NCBI GenBank assembly: GCA_014653975.1
Contig: JACWDR010000001.1
Location: 21,001-85,000 of the forward strand
Source: Pelagibacterales bacterium SAG-MED20
Lineage (GTDB): Bacteria > Pseudomonadota > Alphaproteobacteria > Pelagibacterales > Pelagibacteraceae
Length of the DNA: 64,000 nt
Direction of reading: 5' to 3'
Below, in pieces: positions 8,412-18,641 of the stretch. Both the position numbers and the translations under genes were made by a program. Below the pieces are notes generated by a model. It did not search any database. It saw only the letters and a program-made list of their open reading frames with translations, and was not told where the DNA came from. The stretch's first letter is position 1; every line of letters begins with the position of its first letter.

Positions 8412-8438
8412 AAGATATTGTAAACAATGAAATATCTT
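8412..8438 (-). terminator. Possible terminator hairpin at the end of the island operon
   Basis: AAGATATT (8412-8419) and AATATCTT (8431-8438) form a perfect 8-bp stem with an 11-base loop. It overlaps the stop codon of the last island gene. On the minus strand the stem is followed by TTTTAATT; on the plus strand it is followed by ATTTTTT, so it could work in either direction. It separates the glycan operon from the 5S gene. Confidence 0.45.
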
Positions 8439-9324
8439 ATTTTTTCAAGTTTTTTTTGAAATTTTCAATATATTCTTTGAGATCTATTCTTCCAAAGATT
8501 TTATAAACTTTATTAGAGAGATTCATATTAGTTAAAGCAGAAGCATACCTCTCTCCATTTCTAGGCTGTAACATTTTAATCTTTGAGCCAAATAATTTAG
8601 CAACTTCTAAAATTGTATAATCTTTCTTACTAGAAATACTATAATGACGACATTTATTTTTTTTCCAGGCATCAAAACAAACTTTAACTGTATCATTTAT
8701 ATGTGTAAATTTTCTAGATTGAGTTCCTGGCCTAACGATTGTAAGGGGTTTTTTATTTTTATAAGCATTTTCAAATATTCCTATAACTGTTGCCATTTTT
8801 CCTTTTGAAATTTGATTTGGTCCATACACATTGTAAAAATATATTATTTCATATTTCATTTTAAACCACTTTTTTAAATTTTCTAATAATTCTAGATTAA
8901 TTGATTTGGTAAATGCATATGGTGATAAATCTTTATCTCTTCCTTTGTTACCTAGGCTGGCAGAAGTTGCAGAATATATTAATTTAATTTTATTATTTAG
9001 ACAAAAATTGAAAACTGCATGAGATCCTACAGTATTATAATCTATACACTTATCCATATTTAAAAAACTTTGATAAATTCTAGAAAATTCACCAAAATGA
9101 AAAATTGCATTTATGTATTTTTTTTTTGAATTAAGTATCTGTGATATATTTTTTGTATTACCCTTTAAATATTTTATTTTTTTATTCTTAATATGATTTT
9201 TTTTTGAACCTGAAGAATAATTATCAATACTTAAAATTTGATAGTTTGAATTTTTTAATAAAAAAGCAATTAAATTTGCACCAACAAAACCTGCTCCACC
9301 AGTAACAACTATAATATTTTTCAT
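8437..9324 (-). CDS. NAD-dependent epimerase/dehydratase (GalE-like)
   Basis: This is an extended short-chain dehydrogenase acting on a nucleotide sugar. It has the NAD loop TGGAGFVGANL at residues 8-18, the SATSAS segment where the catalytic serine/threonine sits, the YAFTK catalytic pair near residue 137, and FYNVYGPNQ. At 295 residues it is shorter than UDP-glucose 4-epimerase (about 330), mainly at the C-terminus. It lies four bases after fcl, so it belongs to the GDP-fucose end of this operon. The substrate cannot be told. Confidence 0.8.
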   Translation of the reverse strand: MKNIIVVTGGAGFVGANLIAFLLKNSNYQILSIDNYSSGSKKNHIKNKKIKYLKGNTKNISQILNSKKKYINAIFHFGEFSRIYQSFLNMDKCIDYNTVGSHAVFNFCLNNKIKLIYSATSASLGNKGRDKDLSPYAFTKSINLELLENLKKWFKMKYEIIYFYNVYGPNQISKGKMATVIGIFENAYKNKKPLTIVRPGTQSRKFTHINDTVKVCFDAWKKNKCRHYSISSKKDYTILEVAKLFGSKIKMLQPRNGERYASALTNMNLSNKVYKIFGRIDLKEYIENFKKNLKK

Positions 9325-9328
9325 ATAT

Positions 9329-10264
9329 TTATATTTTTTTTTCTAAATATGATTGATAGGTTTTTAAAATTTGAGATCTCAAATCATAATTTGCCTTCCA
9401 TCCATATTTCTTAGCCAATGATGTATCGAGAACTTTTCTTGGAGTGCCATTTGGTTTTGATAAATCATACTTAATAATAATTTTTTTATTTGGAATAATA
9501 ATTTTTAAAAATAAATTAGCAAATTCTTTTATAGAAGAGTCTTTTCCACTTCCAATATTTATAATTGTATCTTTGGTTCTTTTATTCATAAAATAAATAC
9601 AAGCTTTAGCCAGTTCGTCCACATACAAAAGTTCTCTTTTTGCTTTTCCATTTCCCCATACCACTATATGTTTTTTATTTTTTACTTTGGCCTCATGAAT
9701 TTTTCTAATCAAAGATGGTACAAAATGAGAGTTTAATGGGTGATAATCATCATGAGGCCCAAATGTATTTGTTGGCATTAGACATATATAATTAGTTTTA
9801 TATTGCTCGTTATAGCTTTGACACATCTTTATGCCTGCTATTTTTGCAATTGCATAAGCATCATTCGTTTTTTCTAACTTCCCACTTAATAAATATTCCT
9901 CTTTAATTGGTTGTTTGCATTGCTTTGGATAAATACAACTGGAACCTAAAAAAATTAGATTTTTTATTTTACATAAAAATGCAGAATGAATTAAATTTGA
10001 TTGAATCATTAAGTTTTGATAAATAAATTCTGCCTTATATCTATTGTTAGAATATATTCCTCCGACCTTTGCAGCTGCTATAATAATAAAATTAGGCTTG
10101 TTTTTTTTTAAAAATTTTAAAACTTTATCTTGATTAGTTAAATCAAGTTTTTTTCTATTAGCTACAATAATTTTTTTAAAGCCTTTTCTTTTTAGCTCAC
10201 GAATTATTGCACTTCCAACTAGTCCATTATGTCCTGCAACATAGATTTTGGACCTAAAATTCAT
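9329..10264 (-). CDS. fcl: GDP-L-fucose synthase
   Basis: This enzyme epimerises and reduces GDP-4-keto-6-deoxymannose to GDP-L-fucose with NADPH. The 311-residue protein has [10 protein letters not shown] at residues 11-20, LGSSCIYPK with the catalytic serine, and YAIAK as the Tyr-Lys pair. The C-terminal NGTPRKVLD motif near residue 278 is typical of GDP-fucose synthase. It overlaps gmd by 11 bases, and together they give the two-step route from GDP-mannose to GDP-fucose. Confidence 0.93.
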   Translation of the reverse strand: MNFRSKIYVAGHNGLVGSAIIRELKRKGFKKIIVANRKKLDLTNQDKVLKFLKKNKPNFIIIAAAKVGGIYSNNRYKAEFIYQNLMIQSNLIHSAFLCKIKNLIFLGSSCIYPKQCKQPIKEEYLLSGKLEKTNDAYAIAKIAGIKMCQSYNEQYKTNYICLMPTNTFGPHDDYHPLNSHFVPSLIRKIHEAKVKNKKHIVVWGNGKAKRELLYVDELAKACIYFMNKRTKDTIINIGSGKDSSIKEFANLFLKIIIPNKKIIIKYDLSKPNGTPRKVLDTSLAKKYGWKANYDLRSQILKTYQSYLEKKI

Positions 10265-11303
10265 TTTTACTTAGATTTTTTAATTCTGTATCAACCATGT
10301 CAGTGACAAGTTGTTGAATATTTATTTTTGCCCTCCAATTTAATTTCTTTTTAGCCTTATTAGCATTTCCAAGCAAAGTATCAACTTCCAATGGTCTATA
10401 ATATTCTTTATCACAGGCAACTATACATTTACCATCTAATGTATAACATTTCGAATTTATTCCTTTACCCTTCCAGATAAATTTAATTTTAAGTTCTTTT
10501 AAAACTAAGTTTACAAATTGTTTAACAGAAAATTGCTTACCTGTTGCTACAACATAATCGTCAGGATATTTTTTTTGTAACATTTTCCACATTGCTTCAA
10601 CATAATCTTTAGCATGACCCCAATCACGTTTAGCTTCTAAATTTCCTAAATATAATTTATCTTGTAATCCATTTTTTATTTTACAAAGTGCTATTACAAT
10701 TTTTCTAGTTACAAATGTCTCTCCTCTTCTTGGACTTTCATGATTAAACAAAATTCCATTACATGCAAAAATATTATACGCTTCTCTGTAATTAACTGTT
10801 ATCCAGTGCGCATAAACTTTGGCAACACCATATGGGCTTCTAGGATAAAATGGAGTTTTTTCACTTTGTGGTGTTTCTTGGACTTTTCCAAACATTTCAG
10901 ATGTACCAGCTTGATAAAATTTAGTTAATTTTTCGAAACCATGAAATTTAATTGCTTCTAAAATTCTTAGTGCCCCTACTGCATCTGCATTAGCTGTATA
11001 TTCTGGTACTTCAAAAGATACAGACACGTGTGATTGTGCTGCCAAATTATATATCTCTGTAGGTTTAATTTTTTTTATTAAAGAAGATACTGATATTGCA
11101 TCTGTTACATCTCCATAATGTAAAAAAAAATTTCGTTTGTTTTCGAATGGGTCTTGATAAATGTGATCTATTCGACCTGTATTAAATGATGAAGATCTTC
11201 TTTTAACACCATGAACCATGTAGCCTTTTTTAATTAAAAATTCAGCTAAATATGACCCATCTTGACCTGTCACACCAAAAATAAGTGCAATTTTTTTTTT
11301 CAT
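10254..11303 (-). CDS. gmd: GDP-mannose 4,6-dehydratase
   Basis: It converts GDP-mannose to GDP-4-keto-6-deoxy-D-mannose, the first step to GDP-fucose. All key motifs are present in 349 residues: [10 protein letters not shown] at residues 10-19, [13 protein letters not shown] at 35-47, the TSEMFG active-site threonine/glutamate at 134-139, and Tyr158/Lys162 in YGVAK. The stretch [17 protein letters not shown] is fully conserved, in contrast to the degraded copy at 28664-29296. Confidence 0.96.
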   Translation of the reverse strand: MKKKIALIFGVTGQDGSYLAEFLIKKGYMVHGVKRRSSSFNTGRIDHIYQDPFENKRNFFLHYGDVTDAISVSSLIKKIKPTEIYNLAAQSHVSVSFEVPEYTANADAVGALRILEAIKFHGFEKLTKFYQAGTSEMFGKVQETPQSEKTPFYPRSPYGVAKVYAHWITVNYREAYNIFACNGILFNHESPRRGETFVTRKIVIALCKIKNGLQDKLYLGNLEAKRDWGHAKDYVEAMWKMLQKKYPDDYVVATGKQFSVKQFVNLVLKELKIKFIWKGKGINSKCYTLDGKCIVACDKEYYRPLEVDTLLGNANKAKKKLNWRAKINIQQLVTDMVDTELKNLSKNEF

Positions 11304-11312
11304 TATAAGTTC

Positions 11313-12041
11313 TTATACAGTTTTTTTGCAGTATATATAGTCAAAAGATTTTCTCAATGGCATTTTAATTTTGAACAATCTTTGAAATCCATTGCGCAGT
11401 AAAAGGTCATGAATTTCAGAAAATTTATAATTTTTTTTAATCATATTGTCATAATGATGTTCAAAATAGATAAATTTTATAAGCTGAATATCTTTACCAA
11501 GCCCCTTTATTACCTCAAGCTCATACCCCTCAGTATCAATTTTTAATATATCAATTTTTTTAATGTCTTTTTGCTCAATAAACTCTGATAACATAATCTG
11601 AGAAACAAAGTTTTTTGTAATACAAAAATTTTTTTTAAAAAAAAAAGAAAGTATTTTATTTTTTCTTTTAAAATATGTTGAGTCTTGATCAATTAAATTA
11701 AATGTAGACGAATTACTATCTTGCAATTCATTAAATATTTTTTTTTTATTGGAGTTACCTACTCCAGTGTTAAAAATTTCTATATTAGTCTCATTATATT
11801 TTTTTCTTATTTTATCTACATTTCCATCAAGATACTTATATGTTTTGGTGCTCGCTTCAAATGAATAGATGTTTTTTATCTTAAAATTTTTTAAAAAATT
11901 TAATATAGTTTCTCCCTTATGTGCACCCACATCTATGATTACGTCGTATTGTGAATTAGATATATTCTTAAAAAAATTTATAATTTTTTTTTGATAAAAA
12001 AAATCGATAAATTTTAAAATAACATTAAATAAGTAGCTCAT
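11313..12041 (-). CDS. FkbM family methyltransferase
   Basis: This is a SAM-dependent O-methyltransferase probably acting on a sugar of the surface glycan. It has the SAM loop IIDVGAHKGETILNF near residue 36, YSFEAS for the second strand, and the FkbM signature DILKIDTEGYELEVIKGL near residue 163. It is 242 residues. The start overlaps the stop of the upstream membrane protein, so the two are translationally coupled. The acceptor is unknown. Confidence 0.85.
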   Translation of the reverse strand: MSYLFNVILKFIDFFYQKKIINFFKNISNSQYDVIIDVGAHKGETILNFLKNFKIKNIYSFEASTKTYKYLDGNVDKIRKKYNETNIEIFNTGVGNSNKKKIFNELQDSNSSTFNLIDQDSTYFKRKNKILSFFFKKNFCITKNFVSQIMLSEFIEQKDIKKIDILKIDTEGYELEVIKGLGKDIQLIKFIYFEHHYDNMIKKNYKFSEIHDLLLRNGFQRLFKIKMPLRKSFDYIYCKKTV

Positions 12042-13696
12042 TTTTTTGCACGGTAATAAATATAACTATTATTTAATGATTTAACATTAATTCCACCAGA
12101 ACATGCGGTTAAAATTTTTTCAATATGACATTTGTTAATATTTTCAATATTCTTAAAAATTGAAAAGTTTTGTTCTACACTTCTATAATATGCATTATTA
12201 AATATGTTATAATTATAAACATGATATTCTTGATTTAGTCTTGATACATTTCTACTTAAAAAAATAAAGATTGTTAATAATATTAAAAAATAAACCTTTT
12301 TTTTATATAATTTTGTATTAACAGAATATTTACTCAAATAAATTGAGAGTGGAATAAAAAATATCAATGCTATTAGGTGATATCCACCATATCTTAGTGC
12401 TGGAAGTAAATAAAACCACTGCAGTGTTAAAAAAACAATAATTATATAGGTCAACAAATATTGTGTTTTTTTTATTTTTATACTCTCTTTTGAGAAGAAA
12501 ACTAAAAAAACAAAAAGACTTAAAAAAACTAATCCTGCTAAAAAATCAGAAACTTTATTAAAAAAATACTCATTAAACCAATTATTTAACCAATTAAAGC
12601 CCTGTATATAAACCTCCGGGTTCTCTACTCGAAAATTAGGATTTGCACCTGCTTTTGCCCATTGTTGATACCAAAGATTCATTAGATCAACTTCTCCTAG
12701 TGGTATTGCCCAACTAAAACTTTCAAAACATAAAATTTTAACAGGGTATAATAAACATCCACTATTAAAAAAATTTACAGTAAGTAATAAAAATAATACA
12801 CTTATACAAAGATATGTAATCGTACTTTTAAAGAACAATATTAAAGAAATCTTTTTTTTAATAAAAAAAATTATTACAGGTATAGATAAAAGAATATATA
12901 AAGCATAAAATGTTTTTAGAGATATTATAAGTGTTATTAAAATTGGTAATTTTAAGAATTCATTTTTGTTTTGATTTGTATTGTTGTTGATTAGATGCAG
13001 TAATTCAATAACAGCAATCAGTATAAGTATCATTGCAGTTCTGTCGGTACCATGTTCGGCAAGGCGATAAAAAAAAACATTCACAAAAATCAAAGATAGT
13101 AACGATAAATAAAGAATATTTGATGGTTCTTTATGTTTTAAGTTTAATAATATTTTATTGTAAAAAATTATGTTTGCAAAACCCATAAAAAACACAGGAG
13201 AAAGATGTAATAAAAAAAAATTTGAAAATGGTAAATTAAATAAAGAAGATAAATAAAAAATTGAAGAATGAGTTCTAAACCCGTGATTGAAATTACCTAT
13301 ACCTACCATATTTGAATATTCTGTTAAAAGATGTATGTATGGAAAATGGTAATAGGGAAAATCATCATGTTGTTTATTTGCAAAAATAAATACAATTAAA
13401 ATTATAAAAACAATCAATAAATTTTTAATATTACTTTGAATTATTTCTTTGTTTTTATTAATAAAAAAATTTATCAATCCAATCAAAATTAAAATTGAAT
13501 TAAACAATTCTGTATGTGGAAAGATAAAACTGCTAATATAAGAAATTAATATAAGAATAAAAATTCCATAGATACCTATAAAACCTATATCTTTTTCTAA
13601 AGATTTATAAAAAAACTTATTAAACAAAATACCATAACCAATTATAGAAAATATAATTATCCAGTAATAAGTGAGTAATATAAAGAATGATACCAT
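12038..13696 (-). CDS. Polytopic membrane protein, possible glycan polymerase or GT-C type transferase
   Basis: The 552-residue protein is strongly hydrophobic, with roughly 12-13 membrane segments. The first pair of loops includes HDDFPYYHFPYIHL (about residues 110-123), an acidic/aromatic loop of the kind seen in lipid-linked sugar transferases or polymerases, and RLAEHGTDRTA near residue 212. No family could be assigned with confidence. Its place between a GT2 gene and an FkbM methyltransferase suggests a role in building or polymerising the lipid-linked glycan at the inner membrane. Confidence 0.6.
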   Translation of the reverse strand: MVSFFILLTYYWIIIFSIIGYGILFNKFFYKSLEKDIGFIGIYGIFILILISYISSFIFPHTELFNSILILIGLINFFINKNKEIIQSNIKNLLIVFIILIVFIFANKQHDDFPYYHFPYIHLLTEYSNMVGIGNFNHGFRTHSSIFYLSSLFNLPFSNFFLLHLSPVFFMGFANIIFYNKILLNLKHKEPSNILYLSLLSLIFVNVFFYRLAEHGTDRTAMILILIAVIELLHLINNNTNQNKNEFLKLPILITLIISLKTFYALYILLSIPVIIFFIKKKISLILFFKSTITYLCISVLFLLLTVNFFNSGCLLYPVKILCFESFSWAIPLGEVDLMNLWYQQWAKAGANPNFRVENPEVYIQGFNWLNNWFNEYFFNKVSDFLAGLVFLSLFVFLVFFSKESIKIKKTQYLLTYIIIVFLTLQWFYLLPALRYGGYHLIALIFFIPLSIYLSKYSVNTKLYKKKVYFLILLTIFIFLSRNVSRLNQEYHVYNYNIFNNAYYRSVEQNFSIFKNIENINKCHIEKILTACSGGINVKSLNNSYIYYRAKK

Positions 13697-13703
13697 TATA
13701 CTT

Positions 13704-14492
13704 TTATTTAAAATTTTTGTTTAATAAATCAGCAATGACCTTGGTTAAATAAAAGTCAAAATTTTTTTTATGTTTCATCTGATTGTGTTTAAAAATATCA
13801 TTAATGAAATAATGTGCTTGTAATCTTTTTATCCACCAAGGTTTTGTCATAAATTTAGATTTTGACATAATTCCATCTGAAACTTTTCTATATGTGGTCA
13901 TTTTCTTTTCTGTAACAATAAAATTTTTATAAACCATTTTTGATAAACAAGTAATTCTAAAATCGATCTCCAAAAGAGGGTAGTTTTTTAATGACCTATC
14001 CTCAAAAAAAGATTTTAGAAATAGTTTTTTCATACTAATTGAACTAGTTGGATGAGTTGTTGGCCATATGTATTTAGATCTTTTATCTTTTAATTTAAAA
14101 TTATGAGAGCCATTGTTAATTAATATACTGGGTTTATCAAAAACTACATCGATCTTTTGATTTTGAGAAAAAATTTTATCTATTGTTAATAGTTTATTAT
14201 CTTCAAAAAAATCATCTGCATCAAGTAAGCATATAATTTCTCCTGTTGAAATTAAAAAGGCTTTCCTAAGTAAATCTAATTGGTTAGTTGCTGGACTAAT
14301 ACTAATTTTTTTTTCTTTTTTTATAATAACATTTTTATTATACTTTTCTAAAATTAAATCTGTATTATCACTAGAATAATTATCTAACAATATCACTTCA
14401 TAATCCTGATGTGTTTGATTTAAACAGGAATGTAAACATTTTTCTAAATAGGGTCCTTTATTGTAACTGCTAATAAGAATAGAAATTTTCAT
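13704..14492 (-). CDS. Family 2 glycosyltransferase
   Basis: GT-A fold enzyme using a nucleotide-sugar donor. The N-terminus MKISILISSYNKGPYLEKCL, the EVILLDNYSSDNT donor-binding segment and the LLDADDFF metal-binding motif (about residue 92) define the family. It is 262 residues and appears complete. It starts 14 bases after the VTC-domain gene ends and is part of the same leftward run. Donor and acceptor are unknown. Confidence 0.85.
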   Translation of the reverse strand: MKISILISSYNKGPYLEKCLHSCLNQTHQDYEVILLDNYSSDNTDLILEKYNKNVIIKKEKKISISPATNQLDLLRKAFLISTGEIICLLDADDFFEDNKLLTIDKIFSQNQKIDVVFDKPSILINNGSHNFKLKDKRSKYIWPTTHPTSSISMKKLFLKSFFEDRSLKNYPLLEIDFRITCLSKMVYKNFIVTEKKMTTYRKVSDGIMSKSKFMTKPWWIKRLQAHYFINDIFKHNQMKHKKNFDFYLTKVIADLLNKNFK

Positions 14493-14506
14493 TATGAAAT
14501 TTAAAT

Positions 14507-15166
14507 CTAATTATGTCCCATTTCATTTAAAACCATAAAGCTTTGAACATATTTGGAGAATTTTTGATTTCTAACATTAAAGTTTAAATTATACATTTTG
14601 TTTCTTACATATTCGCTATTTTCATTTGAATATTTAAACTCTAAAATATTATTATTTAAATCAGCGAGATTTCTAAAAAAATTCCCTTCTGAATTTTGAT
14701 GAGTTTTAATTTTTTGATCAAATGTAATTCTAAGTTTTTTAGCTGTATCAATATAATAGTCTCTATTATAAGATACACTTAATACCTGAACTAAATTTAA
14801 AGAAGTTACCTCAAATATTTTATTGATAAATTTATCGGTTTTTAAAAAATTATTTAGATCATTTTTATCTTTAAATTTACCTAAACTAATCTTAGTTTTT
14901 TGGGTTGTTTGATTAATTTTTGTTTTTTTTTCAAAAAATACCTCTGAATTGTTAATATCATCATACCACCTTACTCTATATTTATTCCTATTAGAGTAAC
15001 CATTAATATTATCCCATAGACAATTTAAATCGATCGTATCATAATAAATTGAGTTAACCCTTCTATTAAAAAATATCTTTTTAAAAAAACCTTGAATCTT
15101 AAGATGATCTATTTTTCTTTGATCCCCTGGTAAAAATATAAATTTTTTTTCTATTCTTTGTTCCAT
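14507..15166 (-). CDS. VTC-domain (polyphosphate polymerase-like) protein
   Basis: The VTC fold is a tunnel-shaped triphosphate-tunnel enzyme that in yeast makes polyphosphate from ATP. Here 219 residues form a single stand-alone VTC domain. The tunnel motifs are visible in order: RIEKKF (residues 4-9), SIYYDT (about 39-44), KYRVRWYD (about 62-69), VFFEKKTK (about 75-82) and, at the C-terminal side, ILEFKYS. No membrane helix is present. It lies next to a CotH-like gene and a DUF4956 membrane protein gene; I recall this trio recurring in other bacteria, where its job is not settled. Polyphosphate synthesis is inferred, not shown. Confidence 0.8.
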   Translation of the reverse strand: MEQRIEKKFIFLPGDQRKIDHLKIQGFFKKIFFNRRVNSIYYDTIDLNCLWDNINGYSNRNKYRVRWYDDINNSEVFFEKKTKINQTTQKTKISLGKFKDKNDLNNFLKTDKFINKIFEVTSLNLVQVLSVSYNRDYYIDTAKKLRITFDQKIKTHQNSEGNFFRNLADLNNNILEFKYSNENSEYVRNKMYNLNFNVRNQKFSKYVQSFMVLNEMGHN

Positions 15167-15178
15167 CTTTAATATTTT

Positions 15179-17737
15179 TTAATATAATATCGAGTTAATA
15201 TATGAATTAGTTTCATTGCCTAAAATATTATTTTCATCAATAATTAATGAAGATTTTTTAGATTGAAGAATTTTTTTTTCATTAATTGTAAAATTTGTTA
15301 AATTTAAAGTTGGGACTCCATACTCTTTTTTTTTATTAAATAAAGCAATATCATATTGATTATTTGAAGAATAAAAATTTTTTATATATGATCTAGATCC
15401 ATCTTTAACCGCAATTGCTAATTTGCTATTTTGAACTTTGAATTCTTCAATTTTGACAACAGAATTTTCACCTATACTCAACCCTTTATCTAAAGAACGA
15501 TCAATCTCTAGCCCTACACCGTTTACATCAGCTCCTGAAATATCCATGCAATCATTTTCTATTTTTAAACAATAAACTTTATTAAATTTAACAATACCAA
15601 AATCTATATCAATTCCATCAGATTGAATGTTTTCAAGATAAATATTTTTTAAAGATGCGTCAGAACTTATTAAATTTATTGCATCTTCACTTTTTGACTC
15701 TCTTAAGATTAAATTTTCTAAGAGCACATTAGATTTAATAAAATTTAATCCAGCAAATAAAGTATACTGATCAAGTTTTGGATAACCTAAATTTTCAAAT
15801 TTCGTATTACTAATTTCAACGATATTATTTTCAAAGATTATTGAACCTGTGCTATCTGATTTTACTAAAATTTCTTTTTTATTGGTTCCTTCAAATTTAA
15901 TATCTCCTTTTACAAATAGTATGGAGTTTTTTGACAATTCGATTATTACATTTTCTTTTATAATAAAATTTTGATTTTTTTCAGTGTAAAAATTTTTATC
16001 CAAATTTATATTATTAGAAATTCTAAAAGTATTTTTTGAAATTTTTTCTACGCCAGGGTGAGTAGCAAGATTGATAAAATCTTTAGATATATTAGTAATT
16101 TTTTTTTTTGACATAGTGAAATCTTCCGACAAAAGATAAGGGATATTACTTTTTCCAAGTAAAATTTTTTTACAACCATTGTCCCAGTCAATAGTCATAT
16201 TTCCAGCCAGATAAATCACCTGCTTGATACTATTATCACAATCATTTGTAGTAATTTTTACTGGAAAATCTGAATAATTATCTTTAAAAAATAATTTTTT
16301 ATTTTCTAATGATATTTTAAAATGATCAAAATTTATTGAATTAATTTTGTTCTTGATTAATTTTGCTCTATCAAAAATAATCTTATCATCAAATAAATAA
16401 GGACCCAAACCTTTCCTTGATATTTTATCAACTTTAGAATTTTCTGAATAAACAGACAAATTAAATGTATCCAATTCATCTTTAATTTCTTCTAAAAATT
16501 CATTAATAAAATTATCAGAAGAATATAGTTCAAGATAATAAATATATTTTTCTAGAAAATTTGAATTTAGCTGACCATTTTTCAATTTAAAAAATTTTAA
16601 ATACCAGCTTTTATCGTCACAAATATAAATACAATTTGGTCTATTTTCTTGTAAAAAATCCGCAAGTATAAAATTTAAAAAGTTCCCTGCTCCAACATGA
16701 GCATCATATCCTATAGGCTCAAATTTAGAAGATATTGGGTTAAAATATAATCTAACACTTTTAGACAATGATCCGTGATAAGACCCCAATAAATCTATTA
16801 CTGCAAAATAACTTGCCCATTTATCTATATCAAAATGATTTTCAAAATTTAAATCATCGTTGTCCTTAATTTGGTTTAATATTGAAAAAGCAGACTTTGT
16901 CAATTCTGGATATTCTTTAAACCAATAAGACTCAGAATATAGTTCATAGTTTACATTTGGATAATGCTCGCCTATACCTTCATCTAAACTAAATATTGGA
17001 CCATTTCTTTTTTTTTGTCTTTCTAGTAATTCTTTTGAAAAACTTTCTTCTACAGCGTACACTCCTCTATTTTCATCATTAAAGTAAAGATTGATTGGAA
17101 AATAATTTAGGTAGAGATTATTAGTTTTTTTAAGTAATTTGTGAAATATAAATTCATATGCATAGTTTTTAGTTATTGGTTTTTGAACAGAAAACTCTTC
17201 CATACCCCAAAGTCTATTATCTCCAATTAAATCTAATTTATATGAAGAGGTAAGCTTATCTTTCCAATGAATTGGCCTTCCACCCTTAATTCTTATTTTT
17301 GCCTTATATTTTTTTTCTTTATTTTGAATTTCAAGCGGATGCATGCTTCGAAATTGAGGTGGTAATAAATTATCATTTTCTTCTTTCAGTTTTCTTTGAA
17401 TTTCAATTTGAAGAATGGTTTTTTGATTTACTTTTAGATACAATTTTTCAATTTCTGGTTTATTAAAAAAATATTTGATTTTAATCTTAGTTAAATCTAA
17501 ATATTTATTATATTTTAATAAATTAACTCCAAGATAAGGGTCCAAAATTTTATTATTTATTATAATAAATAAAGATTTTGCAGAATAAGTATTACCTATA
17601 CCACTTGAAGAATAATACGTACCAGCTGAAATAATAATAACTAAAAAAATAAAACCTAATCCTAATAATAGTTTAGTAAATAAAGATTTTATAAAAAGTA
17701 AATAACTAGAATTTAAAATTTTTTTTTTTATTAACAA
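15179..17737 (-). CDS. CotH kinase-like protein with C-terminal beta-helix
   Basis: The 852-residue protein starts with a basic N-terminus and one membrane helix (about residues 18-38), which should put the rest in the periplasm or on the surface. Residues 130-350 resemble the CotH atypical kinase fold: KIRIKGG near 147-153, YKLDL, GVYAVEE near 225-231 and YDAHVG near 344-349. Residues from about 580 on show short repeats rich in N, I and D (for example SKNSILFVKGDIKFEG), typical of a right-handed parallel beta-helix. CotH in Bacillus phosphorylates spore-coat proteins; there are no spores here, so a surface-glycan or polyphosphate role is more likely. The acidic pair expected near the second metal site is only partly kept. 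Confidence 0.78.
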   Translation of the reverse strand: MLIKKKILNSSYLLFIKSLFTKLLLGLGFIFLVIIISAGTYYSSSGIGNTYSAKSLFIIINNKILDPYLGVNLLKYNKYLDLTKIKIKYFFNKPEIEKLYLKVNQKTILQIEIQRKLKEENDNLLPPQFRSMHPLEIQNKEKKYKAKIRIKGGRPIHWKDKLTSSYKLDLIGDNRLWGMEEFSVQKPITKNYAYEFIFHKLLKKTNNLYLNYFPINLYFNDENRGVYAVEESFSKELLERQKKRNGPIFSLDEGIGEHYPNVNYELYSESYWFKEYPELTKSAFSILNQIKDNDDLNFENHFDIDKWASYFAVIDLLGSYHGSLSKSVRLYFNPISSKFEPIGYDAHVGAGNFLNFILADFLQENRPNCIYICDDKSWYLKFFKLKNGQLNSNFLEKYIYYLELYSSDNFINEFLEEIKDELDTFNLSVYSENSKVDKISRKGLGPYLFDDKIIFDRAKLIKNKINSINFDHFKISLENKKLFFKDNYSDFPVKITTNDCDNSIKQVIYLAGNMTIDWDNGCKKILLGKSNIPYLLSEDFTMSKKKITNISKDFINLATHPGVEKISKNTFRISNNINLDKNFYTEKNQNFIIKENVIIELSKNSILFVKGDIKFEGTNKKEILVKSDSTGSIIFENNIVEISNTKFENLGYPKLDQYTLFAGLNFIKSNVLLENLILRESKSEDAINLISSDASLKNIYLENIQSDGIDIDFGIVKFNKVYCLKIENDCMDISGADVNGVGLEIDRSLDKGLSIGENSVVKIEEFKVQNSKLAIAVKDGSRSYIKNFYSSNNQYDIALFNKKKEYGVPTLNLTNFTINEKKILQSKKSSLIIDENNILGNETNSYINSILY

Positions 17738-17748
17738 TATTTTCCTCT

Positions 17749-18474
17749 TTATTCATAAATTCCTGTTCTTGAATAAACATGAATAGAAATATTTTCTTGA
17801 TTTGTTTTTATTTTTTCGACAGTTCTCATAAAAGTATTAATTCTATTTTTTTCTACATCAAACCAAAAAACGTATTGTGAGATATTTTTTTCAACACGAA
17901 ATGATTTTAATTTTAAATATAATGTTTCTGATTTTAAACTTTCAATTATCTTTTCTATACCATCTTTACTGTCAGTAATTTCAATTTGCATAACATTTAC
18001 AGAACTGTCACTCAAATTTTGACTATTTTTTTTATCATCATAATATTTTTTTACAAATAAAATAATAATTATAAAAAAAGTACATATTATTGAAACTAAA
18101 AATTGATTTGCTCCATTCGCTAATCCAATACCAATAATAAAAAATAAATAAACTAATTCTTCTGGTTCTTTTATTGCTGCTCTAAACCTTACTATAGATA
18201 ATGCACCAACTAATCCAAGAGATAAAGCTAAAGAAAACTTTATCACTGTAATTACTAGAGTTGTTATTATTGCTAAAGGTATAAAGGTGTCAGAAAAATA
18301 AACTCTATCATTAAGAGTCCTAGAAAGCTTTATATATGCTGATTTTATAATTAAAGCTAAAAAAGCTGAAACTAAAATAGCAATTATAAAATTGCTGTAA
18401 CTTATGTCTGGTGCAGAATTTAAAATAAAACTTTCTAAGTTTTTTAAATTTGAGTCTAATAAATTTTTTTCCAT
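17749..18474 (-). CDS. DUF4956 family membrane protein
   Basis: The 241-residue protein has about four membrane helices in its first 150 residues, including the conserved stretch SLGLVGALSIVRFRAAIKEPEELVYLF split across a helix-loop-helix (about residues 80-107), and a cytoplasmic ferredoxin-like C-terminal domain (about 160-240). These are features of DUF4956 proteins, which are typically encoded beside VTC-domain and CotH-like proteins, as here. It is the first gene of the trio; 167 bases separate it from the upstream gene, so a promoter may lie there. Molecular function is unknown. Confidence 0.82.
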   Translation of the reverse strand: MEKNLLDSNLKNLESFILNSAPDISYSNFIIAILVSAFLALIIKSAYIKLSRTLNDRVYFSDTFIPLAIITTLVITVIKFSLALSLGLVGALSIVRFRAAIKEPEELVYLFFIIGIGLANGANQFLVSIICTFFIIIILFVKKYYDDKKNSQNLSDSSVNVMQIEITDSKDGIEKIIESLKSETLYLKLKSFRVEKNISQYVFWFDVEKNRINTFMRTVEKIKTNQENISIHVYSRTGIYE

Positions 18475-18641
18475 AACAATTATATCTATATAATGTTTAT
18501 TAATAATATAATATTGATTTTAATCAACGACCAATTACTAATTTATGCTTTTTCTTCATATTAAGTCTTTATGTATTTTACTAAATAGATTGTTTTTAAT
18601 GTTATTAATCCACGTGACTCACATATGTTATTTATAAATAA

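Noticed and set aside
15179..17737. CotH-like gene as a spore coat system
   Set aside because: The rest of the window is alphaproteobacterial and no sporulation gene is present; the fold is widespread outside spore formers.
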